Source: Ursus arctos (lineage: Eukaryota > Chordata > Mammalia > Carnivora > Ursidae). Taken from it: 64,000 bases of DNA. Below, piece after piece: positions 1-12,853 of this stretch (positions within the stretch are counted from its first letter, which is position 1; each line of letters opens with the position of its first letter). The stretch is from the NCBI RefSeq assembly GCF_023065955.2, contig NW_026622963.1, positions 12,965,001 to 13,029,000 of the forward strand, written 5' to 3'. The notes beneath the pieces were generated by a model. It was not told where the DNA came from, did not search any database, and saw only the letters and a list, made by a program, of their open reading frames with translations. A program made the position numbers and the translations under genes.

Positions 1-349
1 CGCTCCCGGCTCACGGTCTCAGTCTGCTGTCTCGCCGGTGCCGGTCCGCAAGTCTGCCCGCTGCCCCCCCCCCCCCCGCCCCGGGCAGGTGGCTACCGCT
101 TCCCGGCGCCCGAACACGGCAGCTCCCTCCCCCTTCCGTTTATTTTCCAATATCTGAGCGCAGTTTCACGGCTCCCCGCTTCGTACCTCAATACTCATCG
201 CTGGAGATGTTCATTTGTAGAGATCCAGATGTATCTTCCTGTGTCTCAGGCTGATTCATTGGTTGTTTAGGCTGGTCTGGTACCTATATAGCTCGACTCA
301 GGGGACCAGCTGAAAAAGGGGTCCCCTACGCCTCCGCCATCTTAACTCC
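1..349 (-). mobile_element. L1 5' UTR (5' end of an antisense L1 continuing left of the window)
   Basis: Read on the minus strand, the element begins at about 349 with AGTTAAGATGGCGGAGG, the typical carnivoran L1 5' terminus, and runs out of the window at position 1. It is about 90% identical by eye to 1715-1946, the 5' UTR of the neighbouring L1. A long C-run lies at 66-80. ORF1 and ORF2 would be outside the window. Confidence 0.85.
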
Positions 350-1946
350 ACACCAGGTCCTACGTAATTCTGATACCTTTGCCTTGGTACATGAGAAATT
401 TCTTTGCCCTGGCTGCTTTCAATACTGTATCCTTGGATCTAATATTTGCGAACTGCACTATGATGTGACGTGGAGTAGTTTTGTCGTGGTTGAGCTTGGG
501 AGGGGTCTTCTCTGCCTCTTGGACACAAATGTTTGTTTCCCTTGCTAGATTACGGAAGTTTTCAACTACAATTTGTTCAAATATCTCTTCTAGACCTGTT
601 TTTTTCTCCACCCCCTCGGGGATGCCGATGATTCTGACATTGGAACGTTTCATTAAGTCAGTAATCTCCCGTAACCTACATTCCTGAGCGTGGATTTTTT
701 TGAGTCCAGATTCTATTTTAGCTTTCTCTTGTACTAACCCATCCTCCAATTCGCTGATATGTTCTTCTGCCTCATTCACCTTGCCATCAGAGCCTCTAGT
801 TTTGCCTGCATTTGGCTCATAGAATTTTTAATTTTGCCAGATTCGCTCTCATTTCTGCCCTTAGAGATTCTATATTGTCATTAACATTTTCGTTAATACT
901 TTTTTCAAAACTACACATCATCTTGACCATTGTTACTCTGAATTCCATTTCTGATAATTTGGTTATATCCATATCCATTAGTTCTGTGGCAGAGGCCACA
1001 GACTCATTGTCTTTTCTTTGCTGGGGAGGACTTCTTCTCGTCATTCTGATGAGGAGCTGTTGCGGGGTTGTCCAGAGCCCAAATTATTGACCGGGACCCA
1101 GGCTGTGCGCCCTTGTTTTATAGGGCTCTTAGGGATGTGTGCTTCTGGATTTTTCAGCCTGCCTTCTGGGGGAGGGGCCTGCCGCGCCGATACTCAGGCA
1201 ACCCTGTTTGGGTAGAGTCTCCATGTCCCCTGCGAGGGGAGATGGGATGGGCACAGTGTGAGCTGGTATTTCCAGGCTTTTGTTCTTTGGCGGTTTTCCC
1301 TGGTGGTCTGCTGAGAGTCAGAGCAGCAGTGGCCGATTCTCAGCCTTTATCTCAGAACAGAGGGATCGTGGACCGTTCTCCACTGATGTTCTGGCCACTT
1401 TAACTCTGTTACTGTTGGTACTGCTCAACCATGCAGCATCCCGGGATGTGCACCCTACACCCGGCATCCCAGCCCTCACTTCCAGGGCCGGCGCGTCTCT
1501 GTCCTTTGAATTTTAACACCGCCAGCCGCCAGCCACCCCTGCGCGCTCCCTGAGCTCCCGGTCTCAGTCTGGTTCCAGTGAGCACTCTGGAGCTCCAGTT
1601 TTCAGTCTGGTGGCGCGTGTTCCCTGGGTCATGGTCTCAGTCTGCTCTCTCGCAGGTGCCGGTCCGCGAGTCTGCCTGCTCCCCCGTGCAAGTGGCGACC
1701 GCTTCCCGGCACCCGAGCGCGGCGGCTCCCTCCCCCTTCCGTTTATCTTCCGATATCTGTGCGCGGTTTCACGGCTCCCCGCTTCGTACCTCAATACTCA
1801 GTGCTGGAGATGTTCATTTGTAGAGATCCAGATGTATCTTCCTGCATCTCAGGCTGATTCCGTGGATGTTCAGGCTGGTCTGGTACCTATCCAGCTAGGC
1901 TCAGGGGATCGGCTGAAAAAGGGGTCCCCTACTCCTCCATCTTAAC
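350..1946 (-). mobile_element. Truncated antisense L1: 5' UTR plus partial, broken ORF1
   Basis: The minus-strand 5' terminus is at 1946. The 5' UTR runs down to about 1050 and ORF1 follows in two frames. Codons from 1044 give an N-terminal region (MTRRSPPQQ...). A frame break falls near 780-817, then the frame ending at 360 gives the coiled-coil and RNA-binding region (NVRIIGIPEG, RHIIVQFANIRSK). ORF1 stops right after GIRIT, where the element ends and the next L1 5' end begins within about 10 bp. ORF1p is an RNA chaperone of L1 particles; this copy is dead. Confidence 0.9.
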
Positions 1947-3039
1947 TCCCCTCTCCTCATCCTTTCCATTCAACTCTTGATGGACATATGGGCTCCTCCC
2001 ATAGTTTGCCTCTTGTGGATATTACTGCTATAAACACTGGGGTGCATGTGCCCCACTGAATCACTGTTTGTAACCTCTGAATAAATACCTAGGAGTGCAA
2101 GTGCTGGGTCCTAGGGTAGCTCTATTTTTAACCTTCTGAGTAACCTCCATACTGTTTTCCAGAATGGCTGCATCAGTTTGCATTCCCACCAACTGTGTAA
2201 GAGGGTTCCCCTTTCTCCACATCCTCACCAACATCTGATGCTTCCTGAGTTGTTAATTTTAGCCATTCTGTCTGGTGCGACATGGTATCTCACTGGAGTT
2301 TTGATCGTATTTCCCCAATGCTAAGTGACGTTGAGTGTTTTTCATGTGTCTGTTGGCCATTTGTAGGTCTTCTTTGGAGAAATGTCTGTTCATGTCTTCT
2401 GCCCATTTCTTCATTGGATTTTCTGTGTTTTGCGTGTTGAAGTTGATAAGTTCTTTACAGATATTGAATACTAGCCCTTTAGCTAAGACATTTACAAATA
2501 TCTTCTCCGATTCTGTAGGTTGACTTTTATTTTGTCGACTGTTTCCTTTGCTCTGCAGAAGTTTTTATCTTGATGAATTCCCAATAGTTCATTTTTGCTT
2601 TTGTTTCCCTTGCCTTTGAAGATTATCTAGCAAGACGTTGTAGTGGCTGAGGTCAAAGAAGTTGCTGCCTGTGTTCTCCTCTAGGATTTTGATGGATTCC
2701 TGTCTCACATTTAGGTCGTTCATTTTGAGTTTATTTTTGTGTATGCTGTAAGACAGTGGTCCAGTTTCATTCTTCTGCCTGTGGCTATCCAATTTTCCCA
2801 ACACTATTTGTTGAAGAGACTGTCTTTTTTCCATTGGATATTCTTTCTTGCATTCTCAAAGAGTAGATGACCATAGAGTTGAGGGTCCACTTTTGGGTTT
2901 TCTATTCTGTTCCATTGATCTAGGTGTCTGTTTTTGTGCCAGTACCATACTGCTTTTATGACTACAGCTTTGTAATACAGCTTGAAGTCTGTAATTGTGA
3001 TGCCTCCAGCTTTGGTGGTCTTCTTCAACATTCCTTCGG

Positions 3040-4001
3040 CTATTGAGCATTTTTTTCTGATTCCACACAAATTTTAGGATTGTTTGTTCCAGCTCTGTGA
3101 AAAATACTGATGGTGTTTTGGTAGGGATTGCACTGAATGTGTAGATTGCTTTTGGATAGCATAGACATTTTAACCATATTTGTTATTCCAATCCATGAGC
3201 ATGGAATGTTTTTCCATTTCTTTATATCTTCCTCAATTTTTTTCATAAGCATTCTATAGTTTTCAGAGTACAGATCTTTTACCTCTTTGGTTAGGTTTAT
3301 TCCTAGGTATCTTATGGGTTTTGGTGCTATTGTAAATGGGAATGATTCCTTGATTTCTCTTTCTTCTGTCTCATTGTTAGTGTATAGAAATGCAACTAAT
3401 TTCTGTGTATCAATTTCATACCCTGTGACTTTGTTGAATTTCTGTATCAGTTCCAGCAATTTTGGGGTGGAATCTTTTGGGTTCTCTACCAATAGTATCA
3501 CGTCATCTGTGAAGAGTGAAAGTTTGACTTCTTTGCCGATTCAGATGCCTTTTATTTCCTTTTATTGTCTGATGGCTAAGGTAGAATTTCCAGTACTGTG
3601 GTGAACAACTGTGGAGAGAACTGACATTCCTGTCATGTTCCTGACCTTCAGGGAAAGCTCTCAATTTTTTTCCCCATTGAGGACAATATCTGCTGTGGGT
3701 CTTTTGTCATGGCTTTTTTGATATTGAGGTACGTTCCCATCATCCCTACGTGGCGGATGGTTTTTATCAATAAAGAACGCTGTATTTTGTCAAATGTTTT
3801 TTCTGCATCTACTGAGAGGACCATATGGTTCTTATCCTTTCTTTTATTAATGTGGAGTATCACACTGAATGATTTCTGGGTATTAAACCACCACTGCAGC
3901 CCAGGAATAAATCCTAATCCATCATGGTAAATAATCCTTTTAAGGTACTGTTGGATCCTATTAGCTAGTATCTTGATGAGAATTTTTGCATCCATGTTCA
4001 T
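3040..4001 (-). pseudogene. L1 ORF2 reverse-transcriptase remnant
   Basis: Overlapping minus-strand frames encode RT blocks such as [28 protein letters not shown] and [14 protein letters not shown]. The catalytic block is at 3502-3513 and reads FTDD instead of the usual L1 FADD. Frame breaks separate the blocks. It belongs to the 1947-8104 element. Confidence 0.85.
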
Positions 4002-4910
4002 CAGGGATATTGGTCTGTAATTCTCCTTTTAACTGGGGTCTTTGTCTGGTTTGGGGATCAAGTGTAAAACTGCCCTCACAAAATGAGTTTAAGTTTTCCT
4101 TCTGTTTCTGTTTTTTGGAACAGTTTCAGAAAATAAGTATCACTTCTTTAAATATTTGGTAGAATAACCGTAGGAAGCCATCTGGCCCTGGACTCCTGTT
4201 TGTTGGGAGATTTTTGATTACTGCTTCAGTTTCTTTGCTGGTTATGGTTCAGGTTTTCTATTTCTATTTCTTCCTGTTTCTGTTTTGGTAGTTTATATGT
4301 TTCTAGGATGCATCCATTTCTTCCAGATTGCCTAATGTTGGCATATAATTGCTCATAAACTCTCTTATAATTGTTTGTATTCCTTTGGTGTTGGTTGTGA
4401 TCTCTCCTCTTTCATTTATGATTTTATTTATCTGGGTCCTTTCTCTTTTCTTTTTGATAACTCTGGCTAGTGGTCTATCAATCTTACTAAATCTTTCAAA
4501 GAACCATCTCCTACTTTCGTTGATCTGTTCTATTGGTTTTTTATTTCTATACCATTGATTTCTGCTCTAATCTTTATTATTTCCCTTCTCCTGCTGGACT
4601 TAGGATTTGCTGTTCTTTTTCCAGCTTCCTTAGGTGTAATGTTAGGTTATATATTTGAGACTTTTCTTGCTTCTTGAGGAAAGCCTGTATTGCTATATAC
4701 TTCCCTCTTAGGACTGCCTTTGGTGCATCCCAAAGATTCTGAACTGTCATATTTTCATTTCCATTTCTTTCCATGTATTTTTTAAATTCTTCTTTAATTT
4801 TCTGGTTGACCCAGTAGTAGGATGTTCTTTAACCTCCAAATATTTGGGGTCCTTCCAAATTTCTTCTTGTGGTTGGCTTCAAGTTTCATAGCATTGTGGT
4901 CTGAAAATAT

Positions 4911-5612
4911 TCATGGTATGATCTCAATCTTTTTGTACCAGTTGAGATCTGATTTGTGACCCAGTATGTGATCAATTCTGGAGAATATTCCATATGCACT
5001 TGAGAAGAACATGTATTCTGCTGCTTTAGGATGAAATGCTCTGAATACATCTGTAAAGTCCATTTGGTCCAGGGCATCATACAAAGCCCTTGTTTCCCTG
5101 TTGATCTGCTTAGATGATCTGTTCATTGCTGTGAGTGGGGTGTTAAAGTCCCCTACTATTATTGTATCATCATCACTGAGTTTCTTTAAGTTTGTTACTA
5201 ATTGATTTGTATATTTGGCTGCTTCCAAATTAGGGGCATAAATATTTAAATTGTTAGATCTTCTTGTTGGATAGAGCCCTTTCTTAATGATATAGTGTCC
5301 TTTATCTCTTATTATAGTCTTTGGTTTAAAATCTAGTTTGTCTGATATAAGGATGGCTACTCCAGTTTTCTTTTGATGTCCATTAGCATGATAAATGGTT
5401 CTCCACTCCCTCACATTCAATCTGGAGGTGTCTCTGGGTCTAAAATGAGTCTCTTGTAGACAGCATATCAATGGGTCTTTTTTTTTTTTTACCCATTCTG
5501 ATACCCGATGTCTTTTGATTGATACATTTAGTTCATTTACATTCAGAGTAATTATTGAAAGATATGAATTTAGTGTCATTGTATTACCTGTAAAGTCATG
5601 GTTTCTGTACAT
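4911..5612 (-). pseudogene. L1 ORF2 endonuclease domain (233-codon open remnant)
   Basis: This open frame carries the apurinic-endonuclease-like domain of ORF2p, which nicks target DNA to prime retrotransposition. Conserved active-site elements are visible in order: LNVNELN, CLQETHF, NIYAPN, VGDFNTPL and RIDHILGH. The last SDH motif falls beyond the frame break. It is the longest intact domain in the window, but it belongs to a decayed L1 and is not a host gene. Confidence 0.88.
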
Positions 5613-6464
5613 TATTTCTCTTCCTTTCTAGTCTATGTTAGTTTCGGGCTCTCTCTTCGTTCAAAGGATCCCCTTTAATATTTCTGGCAGGGCTAGTTTA
5701 GTGTTTACAAATTCCCTTAGTTTCTGGCTGTCCTGGAAACTCTCTATCTCTCTATTCTGAATGACAGCCTTGATGGATGATGGACTTTTGGCTGCATATT
5801 TTTCCCATTTACATGTTGAATATATCATGCCAGTCCTTTCTGGCCTGCCAGGTCTCTGTGGATAGGTCTGCTGCCGGCCTTATGTGTTTACCCTTTGGGT
5901 TAAGGCCCTCTTGTCCCAAGCTGCTTTCAGGATTTTCTCTTTGTCTCTGAAATTTGCAAGTTTTGCTATTATATGTTGAGGTGTTGACCTATTTTTACTA
6001 ATTTTGCAGGTGGTTCTATGTGCCTCCTGGACTTGAATGCCTGTTTCCTTCCCCAGATTAGGGAAGTTCTCAGCTATAATTTGTTCAAATAAACTTCCCA
6101 CCCCTTTTTTCCACTCTTCATCTTCTGGGACTCCTATAATATGGATATTATTTCACCTTATTGAATCGCTTAGTTCCCTAAGTCTACCTTTGTGATCTAA
6201 TAGGTTTCTTTCCCTCTTCTTTCAACTTCCTTGTTTTCTAATCATTTTATGTTCTATATCACTGAATTGGCTCCACTGATCCATTCATCCTCATTTTTAT
6301 GGCCTCCACTTGGGATTGCCTCTATGTAATAGTATTCTTAATTTTGGCCTGATCAGATTTTAGTTCTTGTATCTCTACAGTAAAGGATTCTCTAGTGTCC
6401 TCTATGCTTTTTTTCAGCCCAGCCCAGCTAATACCTTTATAATCATTGCTTTAAATTCTAGTTC

Positions 6465-6650
6465 GGAGGGGCGCCTGGGTGGCTCAGTTAGTTAGGTGTC
6501 TGCCTTCAGCTCAGGTCATAATCCCAGGGTCCTGGGATCAAGCCCTGCATTGGGCTCCCTGCTTCTCCCTCTCCTGCTCCCCCTGCTTGTGCGCGCGCTC
6601 CCTCTCTGTCAAATAAATAAATAAAATCTTTAAATAAATAAATATGTAAA
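6465..6650 (+). mobile_element. Can-SINE in L1 ORF1
   Basis: tRNA-like head, CT-rich middle, AATAAA-rich tail. It is flanked by 13-bp direct repeats TAAATTCTAGTTC at 6452-6464 and 6651-6663, so the insertion postdates the host L1. Confidence 0.96.
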
Positions 6651-6854
6651 TAAATTCTAGTTCAGACATCTTACTTATATCCATATTGATTAAGTCCCTG
6701 CCAGTGAGTTCTTTCTTTTGGGGTAAGTTTCTTCATTTCCTCATTTTTTCCAGAAAAGAGAAGAAGAAAGAAAAAGAAAACAACAACAAAAAAACCTAGC
6801 TCCTGGGTTTTGGTCTGCTTGTTAAAAGAAACTAAATCCCAAAATAAGAAACAA

Positions 6855-6900
6855 ACACACACACACACTCACACACACATACACACACATAAACATATAC
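6855..6900. repeat. (CA)n-rich microsatellite
   Basis: Imperfect CA repeats with CT and TA interruptions, in the L1 5' UTR zone, followed by an A-rich tract to about 7030. Confidence 0.85.
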
Positions 6901-8104
6901 ATAATATATATTTTAATGAAAGAAAACAAAAAATTAAAAATATGTATATATAAAAATTAAAAAAAGAAAAAAAGAATTGAGCAAATAATAAAATAACTGA
7001 AAAAATACTAAAAGACTGAAGAATAAAAATACAAAGAATGCTATATACTGTTTTCCCCAAGAGCTGAAGGTTTGCAGCACTCCATGATCAGTAAAATTGG
7101 TGAAAGCAAGCTGTTTGTGCTGGTTTTCTGGGGAAGGAGTCTGTTGCACTGATTCTCAGATGGACTTGCCCTAGTGGAAATGCTTTTCCAGGGCACAGGG
7201 AGGCAGGGCTTGCTGTAAGCGGCTCCAGACTCTACTAGGTGGCGCTGTTTTGTTCCCTGAAGGCTTTCAGCACTGATGGAAAGTATGAATAGCGGTGCCC
7301 TCTCTCTAGCTCCAGAGCTGAAAATTCACACACACACCCCCCTTCAATGAGCCCTCACAGAAAAGCAATCAATCACTCTGTCTTCCCTGTTGCCATCAGA
7401 ACTCTGCCTACCCAGCCTGTGATCCAGCGTTTTTATCTCAGGCATGCCACTGAGTTTCAAGACTCCAACTTTTAGGGATTCCCACAGCACGGATCTGCAC
7501 TGTTGTTCCCAGAGGAGGGAGGAGGGCCTCTCCACACTTCTGCCCTTTGCTGGATCCCTCCCAGAAAACTGTCCTATGACTGCACAGCAGTTCAGTTTAT
7601 GGCAAAACAGAGCAGAAAGCCAGTACCTAGACACGCTCTTCTCAGCCAGCTTCTAAGCTTCTATGCCTGGGAACTCTGTCAAACTCAGGTACCACCCGTT
7701 CTTCTCATGACCCCGGGGATCCTGAGACCACGCTGTCATACCTGGGATTCCACTCCACTCACCACCTAAACACCTTTAAGCCAGGCACATGCCCCAGGAT
7801 AGCAGCCTTCTAAAAGTTCCAATTTTGCACTCTGCTGTTTATAATACTTTGTAGTAACCTCCTGAAGCAGGCTCCCTCCCCACTGACGTATCCTAAGCTA
7901 TATCACTCACATTGGATTCAAATCTCCGCACTTCCTACCTTCCAAACGGCGGTTGCTTTTCTACTTGTGACTTGCAGAATTTGTTTTCTCAGATCTTTAA
8001 TTGATTTCTTGGGTGTTCAGAAATATTCGATAACTATTTAGTTGTATTTGAGGGTCAAGACAAACTTAAGGTCCCCTACTCCTCTGCCATCTTAACTCCC
8101 CTCT

Positions 8105-8569
8105 CTGTTGTGTTTCTATACACTAATAATGAACTAGCAGAAAGAGAAATTAAGGAAATAATCCCAATTACAACTGCATCATAAAGAGTAAAATATCTAA
8201 GAATAAATTTAACCAAGGAGGTGAAAGACCCGCACTGTGAAAACTATAAGACACTGCTGAAAGAAATTGAAGATGACACAGACAAATAGAAAGATATACC
8301 CTGCTCATGGATTAGAAGAATACTGTTAAAATGTGCATACTCAAAACAATCTATAGATTCGATATAATCTCTATCAAAAATATTAATGGCATTCTTCACA
8401 GAAACATTACAAAGAATCTTAAAATTTGTATGGAACCACAAAAGACCCCAAATAGCCAAAGTATTCTTAGGAAAGAACAGAACCAGAGGTATCATGCTCC
8501 CTGATTTCAAACTATACTACAAAGCTATAGTAATCAAAATAGTATAGTACTGGTGTGCAGGCACACACA

Positions 8570-8609
<40 letters not shown>

Positions 8610-10070
8610 GATCAACAGAATAGAGAGCAAGTTATAAACCGATGCTTACATGGTGAATCTGCAACAAAGGAGACAAGAGTATACAATGGGGAAAAAAGTC
8701 TCTTCAGTAACTGGTGTTGAGAAAACTGGTCAGCCACATGTAAAAGAATGGAACTAGACCATTTTCTTACACCATATACAAATGTTAACTCAGAATGGGT
8801 TAAAGGCCTAAATGTAAGACCTGAAACCATAAAACTCCTAAAAGAAAACATATTCAGTAATTTTGTAGACATCAGACTGCACAACATTTTTCTGGATATA
8901 TCTCCTCAGGCAAGGGAAAAATTTAAAAAAAAATAAACTAAAAAAGCTTTTGCACAGCAAAGGAAACTATTAACAAAACAAAAAGGCAACATGATGAATG
9001 GGAGAAGATATTTACAAGTGACATACCTGATAAGGGATTAACATCCAAAATATATAAAGAATTCACACAACTCAACACCAAAAACCCCCAAACAATCTGA
9101 TTGAAAAATGCACAGAGGACCTGAATAGATATTGCTCTCAAGAAGACATACAGATGGCCAACAGACACATGAAAAGATGCTCAACATCACTAATCATCAA
9201 GGAAACACAAATCTAAACTACCATCAGATATCATCTCGCATTTGCCAGAACAGCTATTATCAAAAAGACCAGAAATAACAAGTGTCGGTAAATATACAGA
9301 TAAAGGGAAGCCTCATGCACTGCTGGTGGGAATGTAAATTGGTGCAGCCACCAGGAAAAACTATATGAAGCTTCCTCAAAAAATTAAAAACAGAGCTATC
9401 ATATGATTCAATAATCCCACTGCTAAATATTTACCTAAAGAAAACAAAAATACTAATTTCAAAAACTATATACACCCATGCTTACTGCAGCATTATCTAC
9501 ATAGCCAAATTATGGAAGCAACTAAAGTGCCCATTGACAGATGAATGGATGAAAATTTGGGGGGGGGGGTGTAGATAGATATAGATATATAGATATACAC
9601 ATACATACTGTGGAATATTATTCAGTCATAAGAATGAAATCTTGCCATTTGTGACAACATGGATAGACCAGAGGGTGTTATGCCAAATGAAGTAAGTCGG
9701 ACAGAGAAAGACAAATATAGTGTGATCTCACTTACATATGGTATCTAAAAAGCAAAACAAATGAACAAAGAACAAAATAGAAGCAGACTCATAAAAAGAA
9801 AGAACTACTGCCAGAGGGCAGAAGTGTGGGGGGATGGGCAAAACAGGTGAAGAGGTTTAAGAAGTACAAACTTCCAGTTATAAAATAAGTCATGGGGATA
9901 TAAAGAATAACACAGGGAATATAGTCAGTTATACTTTAATAACCTTGGTGACAGATGGTAACTAGACTTGTCATGATTATTCTGTAATGCATGTCAATGT
10001 CAAATCACTATGTTGTACACCTGAAACCAATATAATGTTGAATGTCGTCTTCAATAAAATCCTTCTATAA
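8105..10070 (+). mobile_element. 5'-truncated L1: ORF2 3' part and 3' UTR
   Basis: It starts abruptly in the ORF2 region 'tgtttctatacactaataatgaa' (split here only for description) and continues through the ORF2 C-terminus. The 3' UTR includes the 'gttgtacacctgaaacc' block and AATAAA near 10053. It is more diverged than the neighbouring minus-strand L1 and stands head-to-head with that element's 5' end. Confidence 0.88.
8561..8606. repeat. (CA)n/(CG)n microsatellite within L1
   Basis: A run of CA dinucleotides interrupted by a GCGCGCGC block, expanded inside the L1 ORF2 sequence. Confidence 0.85.
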
Positions 10071-10234
10071 AAAATATATATTATGAAAAATGACTAAAGG
10101 AATTAATAAAAATTATAATACAAAATTTCACTTTATGCAAATAAAACATTAAATGAGATTACAAACAGAAAGTACGAGACAAATACAACAAAGAGTAAAT
10201 GGCATACATAAATCCAACTGTATAACAATTAAAA

Positions 10235-10590
10235 TATTAAACATCAGTTGGTTTATAGTGTCGTTCAAGTCTTCTATTCCATATTCATCTTCTGCCTGGT
10301 TTTTCCATAAAATTTTTTTAAATAAATATTTGAAAGTAGGGTACTAAGTCTCCAACTACTATTATTTAATTTTCTACTTCTTTATTATGTTAGTTTTGTT
10401 TAATGTATTTTGAGACTCTGTTGTTAGGTACATATTGATTTATAATCATTACGTCATCCTGATAGATGGACCATTTCATTAAAATGTCTTTTATTTCTAA
10501 TAACAATTTTTGTCTTAAAAATCTGTTTTGTTTCACTTTAGTATAATCACCCCAGTTCACTTTTGTGTATAAGTAAATATTCTTATTCAT
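10235..10590 (-). mobile_element. Old antisense L1 fragment (ORF2 endonuclease region)
   Basis: Diverged match to the antisense L1 endonuclease region: 'tactaagtctccaac', 'actattatt', 'gttaggtacatattg', 'ttaaaatgtctttt'. No flanking repeats are visible. Confidence 0.65.
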
Positions 10591-12389
10591 TAATTTAAAT
10601 AATTATAAATGTATATCATTCTACCACATCCCGAAGCTCATTTTTATGGCAGATGCACACAATAATCTATGCTTTTTAAAGTTCTGTATATGATATAAAA
10701 AGATTTTAGGACCTTTAAAATCAAGGAATCACTCACAATCTTTCCTAGGGGGAAACACAGAATGTTGGGGGCAGGGAACATCAACTCCTTTTATTGTAAT
10801 GAATATAGTTTGGTCATCAGTGCTTATGGAGTCAGGGATTGCTGCCACTGCAGTAGCTGGACCCTCCTGAAGTGAAAACTGATTCAAGGATGCCAGTGGC
10901 CAATGGAATGAGATACATGGGCTCTCCTCTTTCACTGCTACATTTCCCAGCACCATTGACCACCATATAGCACATGCATTTGGAGGTTTGAAAAAAAAAT
11001 GTGTTAATAAAATGGGGAAAAACCTGGGCTACCAGGTACCAAGGGATGGAGAAATGACAAGATTCTGGTCACCCTTTTCTCAAAGGGTACAAATCAGCTC
11101 CAAATCTTTCAGTCCTTCCACTTACACACTCCAGGAAGAGTTTGTATTTGCTGAAATCCAAAAGATCACCCTCACACGTTAAGCCATTAGGCAAATTTTT
11201 CTGCTTCCATGGATACTTACTAAGTCAGATTTTCTATCTGGATACCTGTCCCATAGCCCTTGCTACAGACCAATGTGAAGCTCCTCCAGGTGGTCCCTAA
11301 AGGCCTCCAACCAGTAGCATCCCTTGTTCTCTGCCTTGAAGGTGGTCCATGGCTCTGCTTACCCATCTACCTGTGCACAGCCTCCTCAGTGAGCTGGCTG
11401 CCTCAGGTTCCTTCCTCCTTCTGCAGCCATGAGATCCTGGGTGCCTGCATTCCATAATAGCCCTCAGCCTCTGTCATAAACAGATATTTTTCTCTTATGT
11501 TCTAAACCCAGTTGGTTTCTACAGTTTCATCTTCAAACATTACTGTACCTAAAGATCCTAAAGTCACTCAGCTGATAACCACAGGAGGCACTTATTCAAG
11601 CCTATATCCACATTCCTTTTCCCAGCTGATGCCCAGGACACTTCAAGTCCTCTGGGCTCAGCAAGAACAGAGAACCACAGAATTGTAGAACATTGAGGAT
11701 TTTCTGTTTATTTGTTTGACTACACTCATGTGTCCTCTACCCTCCACTCCTAGGTATGGGCTGCAGAGGTACCAATAACTAAGTTGTACGGGTTTTTGTC
11801 TCACATTGCAAAACTTGGGTGCTAACTGGGGGTTGAAAGGCTGTTTATAACAGTTGAACTATAAAACAAAGAAATGTTGTGCAAATACAAAAGAGACTTG
11901 TCAGGATGATAACATCAATTGGCAGGGAAACTGTCCAACCATGGACTCGTGGCTTTTAAAACTTTCCATTAATTATGTAAGTGCATCAGAAATACCCTTA
12001 AGATATGCCTCTCTAGCACAAAAATACAGATAGCCATCTAGTTTATTTACCTTCTGGATTATACCACAGAAAAATGGCTTCAATTCATATGTGCTTCTAC
12101 AGCAACAATAAAAGTTGCTGCAAACAGCAAACCTAGAGTCCATCACTATGTCCTTTACTTATTAAGTAATGCCTTGATTTCAAAAAATGTGCAAAAAGAT
12201 GCCACGGTTTTCACAGAGTTCTTTATAAAGGATTAAGAATAAAGAACTTTTCTTTCCAAACACCAACATACCTAGATAAGGGTATTAATGAAAATCAATT
12301 TGAGCACTAGTATTCACTGACTTACACATGGATTTAGTACTTGAAGTCCTTTTGTACATCAATTATTAAAAATGTAGAACTTATTTTCC
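10591..12389. other. No recognised gene or repeat
   Basis: Intronic sequence of mixed composition. A 75-codon minus-strand frame (10729-10956) and a 65-codon plus-strand frame (11260-11457) are open, but I recognise neither and see no splice context. Part of it may be very old repeat. Confidence 0.5.
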
Positions 12390-12853
12390 TAAAGAAATAC
12401 TTTGGCAATATTGAAAAAGAGAAACAAAGTTGTAAGACTTATACAATCTGACTTTAAGATTTACTATAAAACTACATCATTGAGACAGTGTGGTACTGGC
12501 ATAAGGATAGACATATACAATGAAACAGAACAGAGTTCTGAAATAGACCCACACATGTACAGTCAAATCACAGACTGAAGCAGCACTATAATTCAATGGG
12601 GAAGTCTCTTTAAGAAATGGTGCTGCATCAACTGGATATCGGTAGGGAAAATACTGAAACTTGATTCATGCCTCACCTATAAACAAAAGTTAACTCAAGA
12701 TAGTTTATAGACCTAAAGGTAAAAGCTAAAGCTATAAACTACTAGAGTAAAGCACAGGAGGACGCCACCATGACCTGAGGAGAAACAAAGATTTCTTAGG
12801 GAGAAATTAAATCAAAAAGCACCAATGACACAGAAGAAACAAAAAAAGTTACA
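12390..12853 (+). mobile_element. Older L1, left part (ORF2), interrupted by a full-length L1
   Basis: Diverged plus-strand ORF2 sequence ('gtggtactggcataagg', 'caactggatatc'). It breaks at 12853, where a younger full-length L1 begins, and resumes at 20695. The 13-bp repeat AAAAAAAGTTACA occurs at both edges. Confidence 0.85.

Larger units (their letters stand above)
1947..8104 (-). mobile_element. Long antisense L1 (5' UTR, ORF1, ORF2; 3' end missing)
   Basis: The minus-strand 5' terminus is at about 8104, followed by a 5' UTR (to about 6.9 kb), ORF1 (about 6.8-5.8 kb, with the FEQIIAENFPNLGKETG region at 5880-6101) and ORF2 (about 5.61 kb down to 1.95 kb). It lacks the ORF2 C-terminus and 3' UTR. 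A Can-SINE interrupts ORF1 at 6465-6650. Stops and frameshifts are numerous, so it is inactive. It lies in the same orientation as NIPA1 transcription. Confidence 0.9.

Noticed and set aside
360..779. 139-codon minus-strand frame as a host gene
   Set aside because: It encodes the L1 ORF1 coiled-coil and RNA-binding region and is truncated by another L1.
1947..10070. Twin-priming inversion as the origin of the minus/plus L1 pair
   Set aside because: The two parts overlap in ORF2 content and differ in divergence and subfamily, so they are separate elements.
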